64,000 nucleotides of DNA from Sphingobacteriales bacterium (GTDB lineage: Bacteria; Bacteroidota; Bacteroidia; Chitinophagales; Chitinophagaceae), in NCBI GenBank assembly GCA_016235125.1, contig JACRLZ010000002.1, positions 372,001 through 436,000 on the forward strand, given 5' to 3'. Made by a program: the position numbers and the translations under genes. Shown here piece after piece: positions 24,231 to 32,770 of the stretch; the first letter of the stretch is position 1, and the number at the start of each line of letters is the position of its first letter. The notes beneath the pieces are model-generated. The model made no database searches, was not told the origin of the DNA, and saw nothing but the letters and a program-made list of their open reading frames with translations.

Positions 24231-26636
24231 TCAATTGCCTCCAAAGATCCTTTTCAGGAGTCCTTTTTTCTTTTTTGGGGGGTCAACAGGTGAGCCAATG
24301 GGTTTGCTGTTATCTTCTTCTTTTTTTGCAGGTTCTTTTGTAACCGTATCTTTTTTGTTACGGTTCCCGTTATCTTCTTCAACCGGTTTCGACTCAGGAC
24401 CTATTGAATCGTTATTATTGTATTGATTGTAGTCTTCTTCATTGCCTACACCCATATCATCTCCTTCGGCGCCGGGAAGCGGGTCACTATCACTGATTAT
24501 GATATCGGCGCTCATCATATCGTTTTCCATTTCTGCCGGTCTCACAAATTTTGCATCCCTTTCGTAGCCAAGACTTTTATCAGCCAGCACTTTCCGGAAA
24601 AAAAATTCTGTAATAGGTCTTGAGATTGTTGAACCATCACCCTGGTTTCGCATGAAGTTGTATTCAAATCCAACCCATGAACCGGCAAGTAATTGCGGAG
24701 TGTAGCCTATGAACCATGCATCAGCATTATCATCTGTTGTTCCGGTTTTGCCACCCATTTCAGCAGCGCCAACTCTTATTCTCATTCCTTTTGCTGTTCC
24801 TTTATCAACGGTTCCCTGCATCATACGGGCCATAGTGTAGGCCGTTACTTCACTTATTGCTTCCTTTCTGTTCACACTGTAATCGAATCTTTTTATCACA
24901 TTTCCGTTCCTGTCTTCAATCCGGGAGATGCAATACGGTTTGGTGGAAAAACCCCGGCCTGCAAAAATGGTATAGCCCCAAAGCATTTCGTACAGTGAAA
25001 GGTCACATGTGCCTAATGCTATGGAAGGGTAGGGCTGTACTTTGGTTGGGATATTAATACGGCTGAGAAAGTCTGCAAACTGCTGCGGTCCCACTTGTTT
25101 CATAATATAGGCTGTAGCGCAGTTTTTTGAATAAGCTAAAGCATCTGCCATGGCTAACTGTCCCCCACCACACCTTCTGCCTGAAGGCACCCAGCCCGAA
25201 CCCGGAAAAAATTGTGCAACATTGTCGCATTCGGTCTCAGGAGTAAATCCTCTTTCCTCCATTGCCTGCGTATAAAGAAGGGGTTTGATGGTGGAGCCCA
25301 CCTGTCTCTTGGTTCTTAAATTAACATGGTCATTTTTGAATGTTTTGAAATTGATACCGCCCACCCATGCTCTTACTTCTCCGGTTATAGGGTCCATCGC
25401 CATAAAATCAGCCTGCTCCAGTTGCAAATGATATTTAATTGAGTCAAGCGGGGTCATGATGCTGTCTTTCTCCCTCTTCGCATTCCATGCAAAAATCTTC
25501 ATCGGAACTTTTACATTAAAACTGGCTTTGATCTCTTTGTCGGTAAAGCCATCTTCTGACATATTCTTCCACCTGTCAGATTCTTTCATTGCTTTCTCAA
25601 AGATATTTTCATGCCCTTTCCATATACTTCCTGTTTTCATATCGCTGCGGGCATTAATTCCTTTTTGCAGCAATGTCATTTGTATGGCAAGGCCTTCTTC
25701 AGCATATTCCTGCATTCTTGGATTTATCGTGGTGTAGATTTTCAGCCCATCATTATAAATGTTATAAGTGCCCCCATTGGGCTTCTTCACATCTTTCAGC
25801 GCTTCTTTAATTTCTGTCTTCAATATCTCTCTGAAGTACGGCGCATAGCCTGTATTTTCATCCAGCTTTCTATAATTGAGTTTAATAGGCTCAGCTTTTA
25901 GTTTTTCGGCCAACTTAGCATCCAGTCTTCCATTGGTCACCATCTGGTTCAGCACCACGTTTCTTCTTTCTTTTGCCTGAACAGGATTACGGCGGGGATT
26001 ATATGTGTAGTTAGCCTTGAGCATTCCAACTAACACGGCTGCTTCTTCCACATTCAGCCTGTCGGCTTCTTTTTGAAAAAAAGTTCTTGCAGCATTGCGT
26101 ATGCCATAAATATTATCACCAAAAGGAACGGCATTGAGATAAAGCGTAAGGATCTCTTCCTTTGTAAAATTTCTTTCGAGTTTAATGGCTATGATCCATT
26201 CTTTCATTTTTTCAATCACCCGCCATGCTTTATTCCTGCTGCCCTGGTCAAGCAGGGCTTTGGCCAGCTGTTGGGTGATGGTGCTGCCTCCTCCCTGCCT
26301 GCCCAATGTGAAAATGGCACGGAGAGTAGATTTGAAATCAATCCCGCTATGTTTATTGAAGCGTTCATCCTCAGTAGATACCAATGCATCAATCACATGT
26401 TTTGAAATATCCCTGTACTTCACATTGCTCCGGTTTCCTCTTTCTGTATAATATTTCCCCATCAGTGTGCCATCGGCAGCATATACTTCTGATGCCTGCA
26501 GGATGGAAGGATTTTCCAATTCTGCCAAAGAGGGCATTTTACCAAACACTCCAAAGTTGGCCATGACTACGAGAAGTATAACGGCTGCAAATCCACCGAT
26601 AAATATCCTCCAGAAGATGCGGACAGCTTTTTTCAT
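24231..26636 (-). CDS. Class A penicillin-binding protein (PBP1A-like)
   Basis: The 801-residue bifunctional enzyme polymerises and crosslinks peptidoglycan. One membrane anchor (about 8-30) is followed by a glycosyltransferase domain with catalytic Glu89 (STEDERF) and GGSTITQQLAK. The transpeptidase domain has Ser448/Lys451 (GSTIKP), SKN 503-505 and KTG 630-632. A low-complexity acidic and lysine-rich tail (about 700-801) ends in KKKGLLKRIFGGN. The enzyme is complete and of family length. Confidence 0.95.
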   Translation of the reverse strand: MKKAVRIFWRIFIGGFAAVILLVVMANFGVFGKMPSLAELENPSILQASEVYAADGTLMGKYYTERGNRSNVKYRDISKHVIDALVSTEDERFNKHSGIDFKSTLRAIFTLGRQGGGSTITQQLAKALLDQGSRNKAWRVIEKMKEWIIAIKLERNFTKEEILTLYLNAVPFGDNIYGIRNAARTFFQKEADRLNVEEAAVLVGMLKANYTYNPRRNPVQAKERRNVVLNQMVTNGRLDAKLAEKLKAEPIKLNYRKLDENTGYAPYFREILKTEIKEALKDVKKPNGGTYNIYNDGLKIYTTINPRMQEYAEEGLAIQMTLLQKGINARSDMKTGSIWKGHENIFEKAMKESDRWKNMSEDGFTDKEIKASFNVKVPMKIFAWNAKREKDSIMTPLDSIKYHLQLEQADFMAMDPITGEVRAWVGGINFKTFKNDHVNLRTKRQVGSTIKPLLYTQAMEERGFTPETECDNVAQFFPGSGWVPSGRRCGGGQLAMADALAYSKNCATAYIMKQVGPQQFADFLSRINIPTKVQPYPSIALGTCDLSLYEMLWGYTIFAGRGFSTKPYCISRIEDRNGNVIKRFDYSVNRKEAISEVTAYTMARMMQGTVDKGTAKGMRIRVGAAEMGGKTGTTDDNADAWFIGYTPQLLAGSWVGFEYNFMRNQGDGSTISRPITEFFFRKVLADKSLGYERDAKFVRPAEMENDMMSADIIISDSDPLPGAEGDDMGVGNEEDYNQYNNNDSIGPESKPVEEDNGNRNKKDTVTKEPAKKEEDNSKPIGSPVDPPKKKKGLLKRIFGGN

Positions 26637-26771
26637 ATGAAATGATGGTTATGGTTTGCTACCAGGAAAATTAAATTCTTCTGGTGCAGGACGAAATTAT
26701 GAAAATCTGCAGGGGAGGGGGTATGCCTGGGTTTAATTTTTTGCAAAATCAGCTTCCTGCCGGAAATGCTT

Positions 26772-29702
26772 TCAGAATTTACCGGGAAAATACTGGTTTA
26801 GAAATGCTTTGTAAGCATCCGGGTCTTTATTCACTTTTAAAAGATCATAGTTGCTGTCGGATAAAATGATGAAACTGTATTTCCCGCCTTTCAGCCACGG
26901 CAGGATCTCGGAGGCGGTTCTGGGTTTTGTCTGGTCAATATAAGTTATAGCTTCAGCAGCATCTTTAAAAGGACTGATTAGCAATAAACGGTTATCGGCA
27001 TCCAGGTCTGCAATATCTGCTGACATTGTTTTATTGTAATAGGTTTCCCGGTTGAAACGGGCAAAAGCATTTTTTGCTTCATTTACAAAAACAGGGTCTA
27101 CTTTATTTAGTATCACCACCACATAATGCGGATCACTGGCAGAAAATTTATAAGGAGAAGAAACCGGCGTTACAGGTTTGTTTGCACTTGTGTCTCTTAT
27201 TGGATTTGTTACTACTGGTTGCACTCTTGCTGTATCTGGTTTGGGCTGAACGGGAGCTGAGATAACGGTAACCGGTTTGCTGGCAGCAGTATCCCGAGCA
27301 ACATTCAGGTTTCTGAGTTCTTCTTCAATTTGTTTTCTGCGGCCAAGCACATCAATCAATGCTCTTGCCTTTTCTGCCATCTTCACATTATTTCCAAACT
27401 GAGATACCAGCGCATTGAGTACTGTAATCGCAGTGCTGTCATTTCTTTGTTTTATATAATAAACGGCTTCGATGTAGAGCAACTGGGGAGTCCAGTAATG
27501 ATTGCCATAAACACTGTCTGCTGATTTCTTCTGTGCTATAGCTTCGTCGAAACTCCCTTCGATAAAAAGGTCATATATCTTTTCATAAAGCTTTGTAGCA
27601 TCCGGATCGGCAGCGCCTGATTTGGGGTTTTTTCCTGTGGTGACAATAGTAGTTAAGTTACTGCTGCCATAGTTTTCGGCCATCAGGTTTTTTATAGTAT
27701 TTGCTTTAGCTGTTTCGCCATTTTTGCTGTAACAATAATAAAGGTTGAAAAGAACTTCATCCATCGGTTGAAAATCAGGGAAACGGGTTCTTAGTCTTTC
27801 AAAAAGCAGCGTTCCCTTTCCACAATCCTCTATCCCCTGCACATATGCTTTTCCGGCAGCAAACAAAGCTGCTTTCAATGAATCGTTTGATTTTTTCAAT
27901 TGTTCGGGAGTAAGTGGCAGTCCTGAATACAGACCATCAAAAGTCAGTTCGGGGCCGGAACCGGGTGTTGCATTAACCTGTGCAGGATTAACATTGATAT
28001 TTCCGGGTTGTCCCTGTGTATTCAATGCTGCGACAGATAAAATTGCACTTCGCCTCCAGTTATCTGCATTGGGGCGGTTGCCCCATTTGTTTTTGAATTC
28101 ACTCAATCCCCTATTTCTGAAATCTGCATTATAGAAATACCATTCACCTTTTGGCTGCACCGAGGGAAACAAGGAAGGAATGGAAGGAGTAGAAAACGGC
28201 GAGGTTGCCGGACCTTCGTCTTTTAATCCTTTTTGTTTTCTCAATTCTTTCACCAGCTTTTTTACAAATTCTTTTCTTTCTTCTTCGGGCATTGCAGCTA
28301 TCCGCTGAAGACTATCCTGCCTCTCGATAATTTCAAGATTGCCGGCAAGTGTACGTAAGGATGTTTTCCGTAATGTTATCTCATCCGGGTTTTTGATGGA
28401 AGGATCGTTTAACTGAATGCTGTCATAATAATTGGCAGCCTGCCGGTATTGTTGCCGGGCAAAAGATAATTCTGCCAGTTGCAAAAAAGCCTTATTGCGC
28501 TGTGATTGATTATTACTCATGAATTGGGTACTCTTCAGCAGCAGACTCATCCCATCATCCACATTATTTCCCTGCAACTGCATCTGGGCAGCCATGTAAT
28601 AAATGATATCCCTGTAATCCTGGTATTTGTCTCTTTTAGCCATCCGCATCAGCTCCTCAACATTTTTCTCTATTTTTTTCTCACCACCTTCTTTATTTAC
28701 CCTGATAGCATAAAGCCGGGCATAGATATCCATGATGGGATCAGTGGTGTGGTTGCTTACTTTTGAATAAAATTTTTCGGCATTCTTATGATCTCCACTC
28801 AGTTCATAAAGTTGTGCAAGCAAATATTCCCATCTTGCTTTTTCCTGGTTGTTGGTGGCATTGTCCAATGCACCGGCAAGGTGCACCGCAGCGCTGTCCC
28901 ACATATTCTGTTTATAAAACCAGTAAGCCTGCACTTCATCCAGGTCATTTTTCAATCGTTTGGGGAAATTAGGGTCGGTCCGCAGAACAACAATAAGACT
29001 TGCGGCTTCCGCAAACTGATCTTGTGCAAGGAAGTTTCTTATTTGCCATATAAAAGCATCATTGCGGCTCGGCGGTTCTGAAAATATTTTTCTGGGCAGT
29101 CCCCCTTTTTCTTTTGTGGCAATACTGAATGCTGTGTTACCATCCCGGCTGCTTCCGATGGTGCGGTAATAACCATCTTTTTCTTTGGGTGCAAAAGCGA
29201 AATTGATAAACTGGAACATCAGGTAAGCAGAATCAAACTCTTTTTGCAGGTAGTAAGCGGCTCCCCAAAGCATGTACATATTGTCCACCCAGTCATTACG
29301 CAGATCATGCAACGCAATGGCAGTGGAAGATTTATATGTAATGGAATCAAGTTGTATGGAATCAGCCGCTGTTACATCCAATGAGTAATTGTAAAAGGGG
29401 AGAAGTTGTGTGTAATCATCCTTAAAAGATGTTTTGGCCTTTTCGAGAACTTCATTCAGCCGGTTATTGGCATTAAAAAAATAATTGTAATGGGTAATGG
29501 TATTCTGGATCAGCCGGCGGGGCAGGGTGAATTTTTTCTCATCCGTTTTTTCCGACCTCAGCACCCTGTCGTCATACTCTTTGGGTTTCTTGATATTGAA
29601 ACTGATACCCAACTGGCTGAAGACGGGGACAGAAGCCTGGCAAAGGATAAGGAAGACAAGTATAAAAACAGTATTTCTTTTGGCTCGCATTTTCCGGCGC
29701 AA
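26772..29702 (-). CDS. SprE/PorW-like TPR protein of type IX secretion
   Basis: The 976-residue exported protein (signal peptide about 1-30; an alternative start is at 29690) is built mainly of TPR-like helices. It has a lysine-rich MPEEERKEFVKKLVKELRKQ segment and a WYFYN...FKNKWGNRP region (about residues 540-570) typical of SprE/PorW. PorW links the outer-membrane and inner-membrane parts of the T9SS. The gene is divergent from a cluster encoding a membrane protein, bactofilin and AtpZ-like proteins, a neighbourhood I recall for sprE in other Bacteroidota. A T9SS cargo lies at 16327. Confidence 0.78.
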   Translation of the reverse strand: MRRKMRAKRNTVFILVFLILCQASVPVFSQLGISFNIKKPKEYDDRVLRSEKTDEKKFTLPRRLIQNTITHYNYFFNANNRLNEVLEKAKTSFKDDYTQLLPFYNYSLDVTAADSIQLDSITYKSSTAIALHDLRNDWVDNMYMLWGAAYYLQKEFDSAYLMFQFINFAFAPKEKDGYYRTIGSSRDGNTAFSIATKEKGGLPRKIFSEPPSRNDAFIWQIRNFLAQDQFAEAASLIVVLRTDPNFPKRLKNDLDEVQAYWFYKQNMWDSAAVHLAGALDNATNNQEKARWEYLLAQLYELSGDHKNAEKFYSKVSNHTTDPIMDIYARLYAIRVNKEGGEKKIEKNVEELMRMAKRDKYQDYRDIIYYMAAQMQLQGNNVDDGMSLLLKSTQFMSNNQSQRNKAFLQLAELSFARQQYRQAANYYDSIQLNDPSIKNPDEITLRKTSLRTLAGNLEIIERQDSLQRIAAMPEEERKEFVKKLVKELRKQKGLKDEGPATSPFSTPSIPSLFPSVQPKGEWYFYNADFRNRGLSEFKNKWGNRPNADNWRRSAILSVAALNTQGQPGNINVNPAQVNATPGSGPELTFDGLYSGLPLTPEQLKKSNDSLKAALFAAGKAYVQGIEDCGKGTLLFERLRTRFPDFQPMDEVLFNLYYCYSKNGETAKANTIKNLMAENYGSSNLTTIVTTGKNPKSGAADPDATKLYEKIYDLFIEGSFDEAIAQKKSADSVYGNHYWTPQLLYIEAVYYIKQRNDSTAITVLNALVSQFGNNVKMAEKARALIDVLGRRKQIEEELRNLNVARDTAASKPVTVISAPVQPKPDTARVQPVVTNPIRDTSANKPVTPVSSPYKFSASDPHYVVVILNKVDPVFVNEAKNAFARFNRETYYNKTMSADIADLDADNRLLLISPFKDAAEAITYIDQTKPRTASEILPWLKGGKYSFIILSDSNYDLLKVNKDPDAYKAFLNQYFPGKF

Positions 29703-29833
29703 TCTAAAGTCTTATTAACTGAAATTCAAATATTTTAGTATAAAGATAGCCCATTTTTTTTAGCCGGTTCTGGTCCGGAAATTAGCTTAAAAGAAGAACC
29801 CATTCCTTATCTTTAAAACTCTAAAAAAGGCTT

Positions 29834-30232
29834 ATGGTTAGATTAGACGCCGGCTCCACCCTGAAACGGCTGCGCAACCGCTACCGCCTGGTGGTTATGA
29901 ATGATGACACTTATGAGGAAGTGGTTACATTTAAATTATCAAGATTAAGTGTCTACATCATGTTGAGCACAATTTTTGTGTTATTGGTTGGACTTACAGT
30001 GGCCCTCATCGTTTTCACACCTTTGAAGTATTATATTCCTGGCGCCAGTTCGGATTATAAATCAGCTATGGAGCTTCGACAACTTAAGTACCGGGTTGAT
30101 CAGCTTGAGAAACAGGATGCATTAAGAGTTCAATATATTGATGGCATCAAAAAAGCATTAAGTGATGGCAAAACTATTCCGCTTGACACAACAAAACTCA
30201 ATGTACCCAAAGAAGATATTTCAAACGATTAA
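29834..30232 (+). CDS. Single-pass membrane protein with coiled coil, next to bactofilin
   Basis: The 132-residue protein has a cytoplasmic N-terminus (RLRNRYRLVVMNDDTYEEV), one transmembrane helix (about 40-62), then a helical, probably coiled-coil segment (MELRQLKYRVDQLEKQD). The N-terminal text matches what I recall from the start of Bacteroidota M23 endopeptidases that accompany bactofilins, but there is no LytM/M23 domain; the frame ends cleanly at 30232, 10 bases before the bactofilin gene. It could be a membrane anchor for bactofilin. Confidence 0.7.
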   Translation: MVRLDAGSTLKRLRNRYRLVVMNDDTYEEVVTFKLSRLSVYIMLSTIFVLLVGLTVALIVFTPLKYYIPGASSDYKSAMELRQLKYRVDQLEKQDALRVQYIDGIKKALSDGKTIPLDTTKLNVPKEDISND

Positions 30233-30242
30233 TCTATAACCT

Positions 30243-30653
30243 ATGTTCAACACTAAAAGCAAAACCGATATGCAACAAACAACAAATGCAGGTAATGGAA
30301 CCACATTGATCAGCGCCGGCACCACATTGAAAGGCGACATCAGCAGCAATGGCGATCTCCGGATTGATGGCACCATCATCGGCAACATTCAAAGTTCTGC
30401 CAAGATAATAGTTGGCAGCAATGGAGTAGTGGAAGGTGATATTTCCGGTAACCAGGCCGATATTGTTGGAAAAGTTTCCGGCAATATCCGGGCTAAAGAA
30501 TTACTGCAACTGAGAGGTGAATCTGTTGTAACCGGAAATTTATATGCCGGTAAACTGCAGGTGGAGCCCTCCGCCACATTTAACGGGCAATGCCATATGG
30601 GCGCCAACATTGTGGAGATGAATAAAGATGAACAGCAAACCGCCACCAGATAG
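30243..30653 (+). CDS. Bactofilin
   Basis: The 136-residue protein has the bactofilin beta-helix (about 20-120): regular short repeats such as LKGDISSNGDLRIDGTIIG, GDISGNQADIVGKVSGNI and LRGESVVTGNL. Bactofilins polymerise without nucleotide at the membrane and position cell-wall or motility machinery. Its end overlaps the next gene by 26 bases, indicating an operon. Confidence 0.93.
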   Translation: MFNTKSKTDMQQTTNAGNGTTLISAGTTLKGDISSNGDLRIDGTIIGNIQSSAKIIVGSNGVVEGDISGNQADIVGKVSGNIRAKELLQLRGESVVTGNLYAGKLQVEPSATFNGQCHMGANIVEMNKDEQQTATR

Positions 30654-30861
30654 TAACCGACGATTCCTTTTACGTTATGCAGCTTTGGGCACCCAATTAC
30701 TGGTGGCCATCGGATTAAGTGTGTTTATCGGGATAAAAGTGGATGGCTGGCTGCATACTTCGCCATTACTTGCCTGTGTTTTACCTTTGCTCACCCTCTT
30801 CGGAATATTTTATAAACTGATGCGGGAAACATCACACAAAGACCCGGATAAAAATGAATAA
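30628..30861 (+). CDS. AtpZ/AtpI family protein
   Basis: The 77-residue protein with two hydrophobic segments (about 16-35, 44-62) has the signature YAALGTQLLVAIGLSVFIGIKVDGWL of the F0F1 ATPase gene 1 family. Relatives assist assembly or Mg/Ca transport for ATP synthase. It overlaps bactofilin by 26 bases and the next gene by 8. Confidence 0.85.
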   Translation: MNSKPPPDSNRRFLLRYAALGTQLLVAIGLSVFIGIKVDGWLHTSPLLACVLPLLTLFGIFYKLMRETSHKDPDKNE

Positions 30862-31252
30862 CAAGAAAACCTGGCTTCCGTTACTATTATTATTTGTTCT
30901 GTTGAATGTTTTTTTCATTATCGGGAAAAACTGGTTGGCCAATCAGGGAGCTGATAATGAAGTGTTGATTATTGGAAACCTTATTTTGTTTGTTGCCACT
31001 GCACTTTCTGTTATGATTTATTTACGTTCCATGAAATCTGCTGGGGGTGGAGCTGCAGTACGGGGCATGTATGGAAGTTTTCTTGTAAAATTTTTCACCT
31101 GCCTTGTTGCTGCTTTTGCTTATATAATGATCGCAAAAAAAGATGTGAACAAACCTGCCTTGTTCATCTGTATGGGTTTATATGTTATTTACACCGTTAT
31201 TGAAGTTTCTTTATTGCAGAAATTATTGAAGCAGAAAAAAACTTCCACCTGA
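30854..31252 (+). CDS. AtpI-like membrane protein
   Basis: The 132-residue protein has four predicted transmembrane helices and no catalytic motif. In Bacteroidota a protein like this usually lies between atpZ and atpB. Here the next gene downstream is SprT-like, and no atpB follows in the window. The assignment relies on position and topology. Confidence 0.55.
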   Translation: MNNKKTWLPLLLLFVLLNVFFIIGKNWLANQGADNEVLIIGNLILFVATALSVMIYLRSMKSAGGGAAVRGMYGSFLVKFFTCLVAAFAYIMIAKKDVNKPALFICMGLYVIYTVIEVSLLQKLLKQKKTST

Positions 31253-31314
31253 CAATAGTGGTACAGTTTGAGATTCTTTGTTTCAGATGAATAGATAATT
31301 CTGTGTTTCTGTGC

Positions 31315-31340
31315 TTCAGTGGCAAAATATAGCCACAGAA
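31315..31340. repeat. Small inverted repeat downstream of the bactofilin operon
   Basis: TTCAGTGGC at 31315-31323 and GCCACAGAA at 31332-31340 pair with one mismatch around AAAATATA. The surrounding CTGTG/CACAG words resemble the trpB-trpA element. It has no T tract, so it is a weak terminator at best. Confidence 0.4.
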
Positions 31341-31417
31341 GCTCTGAGGCACTGAAATTGACCCACTGCCCTCCTAAACGGACGGGCGGTGATTCGGCTG
31401 TTAACTGTTAATATTGC

Positions 31418-31442
31418 TGGTCTGACCGGGACGGTCAGACCA
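31418..31442. promoter_or_regulatory. Perfect 11-bp inverted repeat just upstream of the SprT-like gene
   Basis: TGGTCTGACCG (31418-31428) and CGGTCAGACCA (31432-31442) around GGA. It ends five bases before ATG 31448. It could be an operator, or an mRNA hairpin that hides the translation start. No T tract follows. Confidence 0.55.
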
Positions 31443-31447
31443 AGTCT

Positions 31448-32071
31448 ATGCCAAAGAAAGAAGTTCCTATTGATCATCTTCAGCATTATTTACCTGAAGG
31501 CACATCCGTACCTGTCACCCATTACCTGCACCAATACAAAGTTCACCTTACCATTACCCGGCAACGTAAGAGCATTTTGGGTGATTACCGGCACCGTACT
31601 CATGATTACAATCATCGCATCAGTGTAAATGGCAACCTGAATCCCTTCGCTTTTCTGATCACTTTATTGCATGAACTGGCACATCTTCTGACTTTTGAAC
31701 AATATGGAAATAAAGTAGCAGCGCATGGAAGGGAATGGAAAATGATCTACAGCCAGCTGCTTAAACAATTTTTAGAACACAAGGTTTTTCCTCCCGATAT
31801 CGAAATAGAAATTATGGCATCATTAAAAAATCCTGCAGCCAGCAGTTGTGCAGAAGATGACCTGTTAAGGGTACTCAGAAAATATGATGCAAAACAAAGC
31901 CAGCACAAACTGGTAGAAGAGCTTCACTTTAATACTTTGTTTCGTACCAGCGATGGAAGGATTTTTCAGAAAGGGGAGAAGCTTCGGAAGCGTTTTAAAT
32001 GTATAGAAGTGAAGACGGGGAAGATTTATTTGTTCAGCCCGGTATATGAAGTCATTAGTCTGGAGTCCTGA
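31448..32071 (+). CDS. SprT-like zinc-binding protein
   Basis: The 207-residue protein has the zincin motif HELAH (75-79) and a third ligand candidate His93 in AAHGREW, the arrangement of the SprT-like family. The C-terminal part (about 150-205) contains a small beta domain (RFKCIEVKTGKIYLF). SprT-like proteins include DNA-protein crosslink proteases in eukaryotes (SPRTN); the bacterial role is poorly known. The last codons and stop lie in the GAGTC repeat. Confidence 0.85.
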   Translation: MPKKEVPIDHLQHYLPEGTSVPVTHYLHQYKVHLTITRQRKSILGDYRHRTHDYNHRISVNGNLNPFAFLITLLHELAHLLTFEQYGNKVAAHGREWKMIYSQLLKQFLEHKVFPPDIEIEIMASLKNPAASSCAEDDLLRVLRKYDAKQSQHKLVEELHFNTLFRTSDGRIFQKGEKLRKRFKCIEVKTGKIYLFSPVYEVISLES

Positions 32072-32102
32072 GTCCTGAGTCGGGAGACGTGGACTCCAGA
32101 CT
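32057..32102. repeat. GAGTC inverted repeat at the SprT-like gene's 3' end
   Basis: AGTCTGGAGTC (32057-32067) and GACTCCAGACT (32092-32102) form an 11-bp perfect inverted repeat around AGTCC/GAGTC units. It encodes the last residues and stop of the SprT-like gene and could serve as a hairpin between two convergent genes. Confidence 0.6.
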
Positions 32103-32114
32103 CACGGCTATTGA

Positions 32115-32609
32115 CTATAGACTGCGAATCATCCACACCCTGCATCCGGTATGTTCAGTGTCAAATTGTTTTTCGAGATACTCAAAGCCGAATTTTTCAT
32201 ACACACTTATCGCTCTTTTCAATTCAGGCATACTTTCAAGATACAGATGCTTATAACCTTTTTCCTTTGCGTAAGCAATACATTTTTCTATAAGGGTTTT
32301 TCCAAGCCCAATTCCTCTTGCTGCCGGAATTAAATACATTTTTACCAGTTCTATAGTATCATGAGGAATTCCTTTGGTGGGATAAAGGCCTGCTCCTCCA
32401 ACTATGAAACCCTCTGTTTCCGCTACCCAGTATGCGGAGGAAGGATGACGGAACAACTCATAAAGATGATCGGTTGATTCTTCATAGTATACAGTGCCTT
32501 TATGATTCGCCCCAAATTCTTCTAATGTATTCCGGATGATTTTTGCCAGGGCAACATTGTCAGATGGCTGGATAGGACGAATACTAACAGTATTTAAGCT
32601 AATTGGCAT
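32115..32609 (-). CDS. GNAT family N-acetyltransferase
   Basis: The 164-residue protein has SIRPIQPSD at the start, an acetyl-CoA loop in MYLIPAARGIGLGKTLIEKC (RGIGLGK), and RAISVYEKFGF near the C-terminus. The start is set at 32609 (MPISLNTVS). The closest remembered type is a small-molecule GNAT acting on amino acids, but substrate is not predictable. Confidence 0.85.
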   Translation of the reverse strand: MPISLNTVSIRPIQPSDNVALAKIIRNTLEEFGANHKGTVYYEESTDHLYELFRHPSSAYWVAETEGFIVGGAGLYPTKGIPHDTIELVKMYLIPAARGIGLGKTLIEKCIAYAKEKGYKHLYLESMPELKRAISVYEKFGFEYLEKQFDTEHTGCRVWMIRSL

Positions 32610-32685
32610 ATAATTATTATGATACCGGCTTTCAAAGATAATCACCACGCAAAGAAAATCAATCGCCCGGTTTCAAAACCAAAAG

Positions 32686-32709
32686 AAAAGCCCCAGTGTT
32701 GGGGCTTTT
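32686..32709 (-). terminator. Terminator
   Basis: AAAAGCCCC (32686-32694) and GGGGCTTTT (32701-32709) around AGTGTT. It is symmetrical, but the gene that needs it is the minus-strand protein ending at 32771. Confidence 0.85.
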
Positions 32710-32711
32710 AA

Positions 32712-32766
32712 AGGCCGGAGAAGGAATTGAACCGTTCTTCCTGATATGCAACGTGCAATTACCGGC
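32712..32766 (-). other. tRNA-3'-end-like sequence (possible relic)
   Basis: Read on the minus strand, the segment contains GGTTCAATTCC (T-arm-like with a TTCAATT loop) followed by TTCTCCGGCC, and a matching GCCGG stretch lies upstream. A 4-bp stem around TTGCACG resembles a short anticodon arm. The T stem has two mismatches, the total is only about 55 bases and no D arm is seen, so it is not a functional tRNA. It may be a decayed integration site or chance. Confidence 0.25.
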
Positions 32767-32770
32767 ACAA

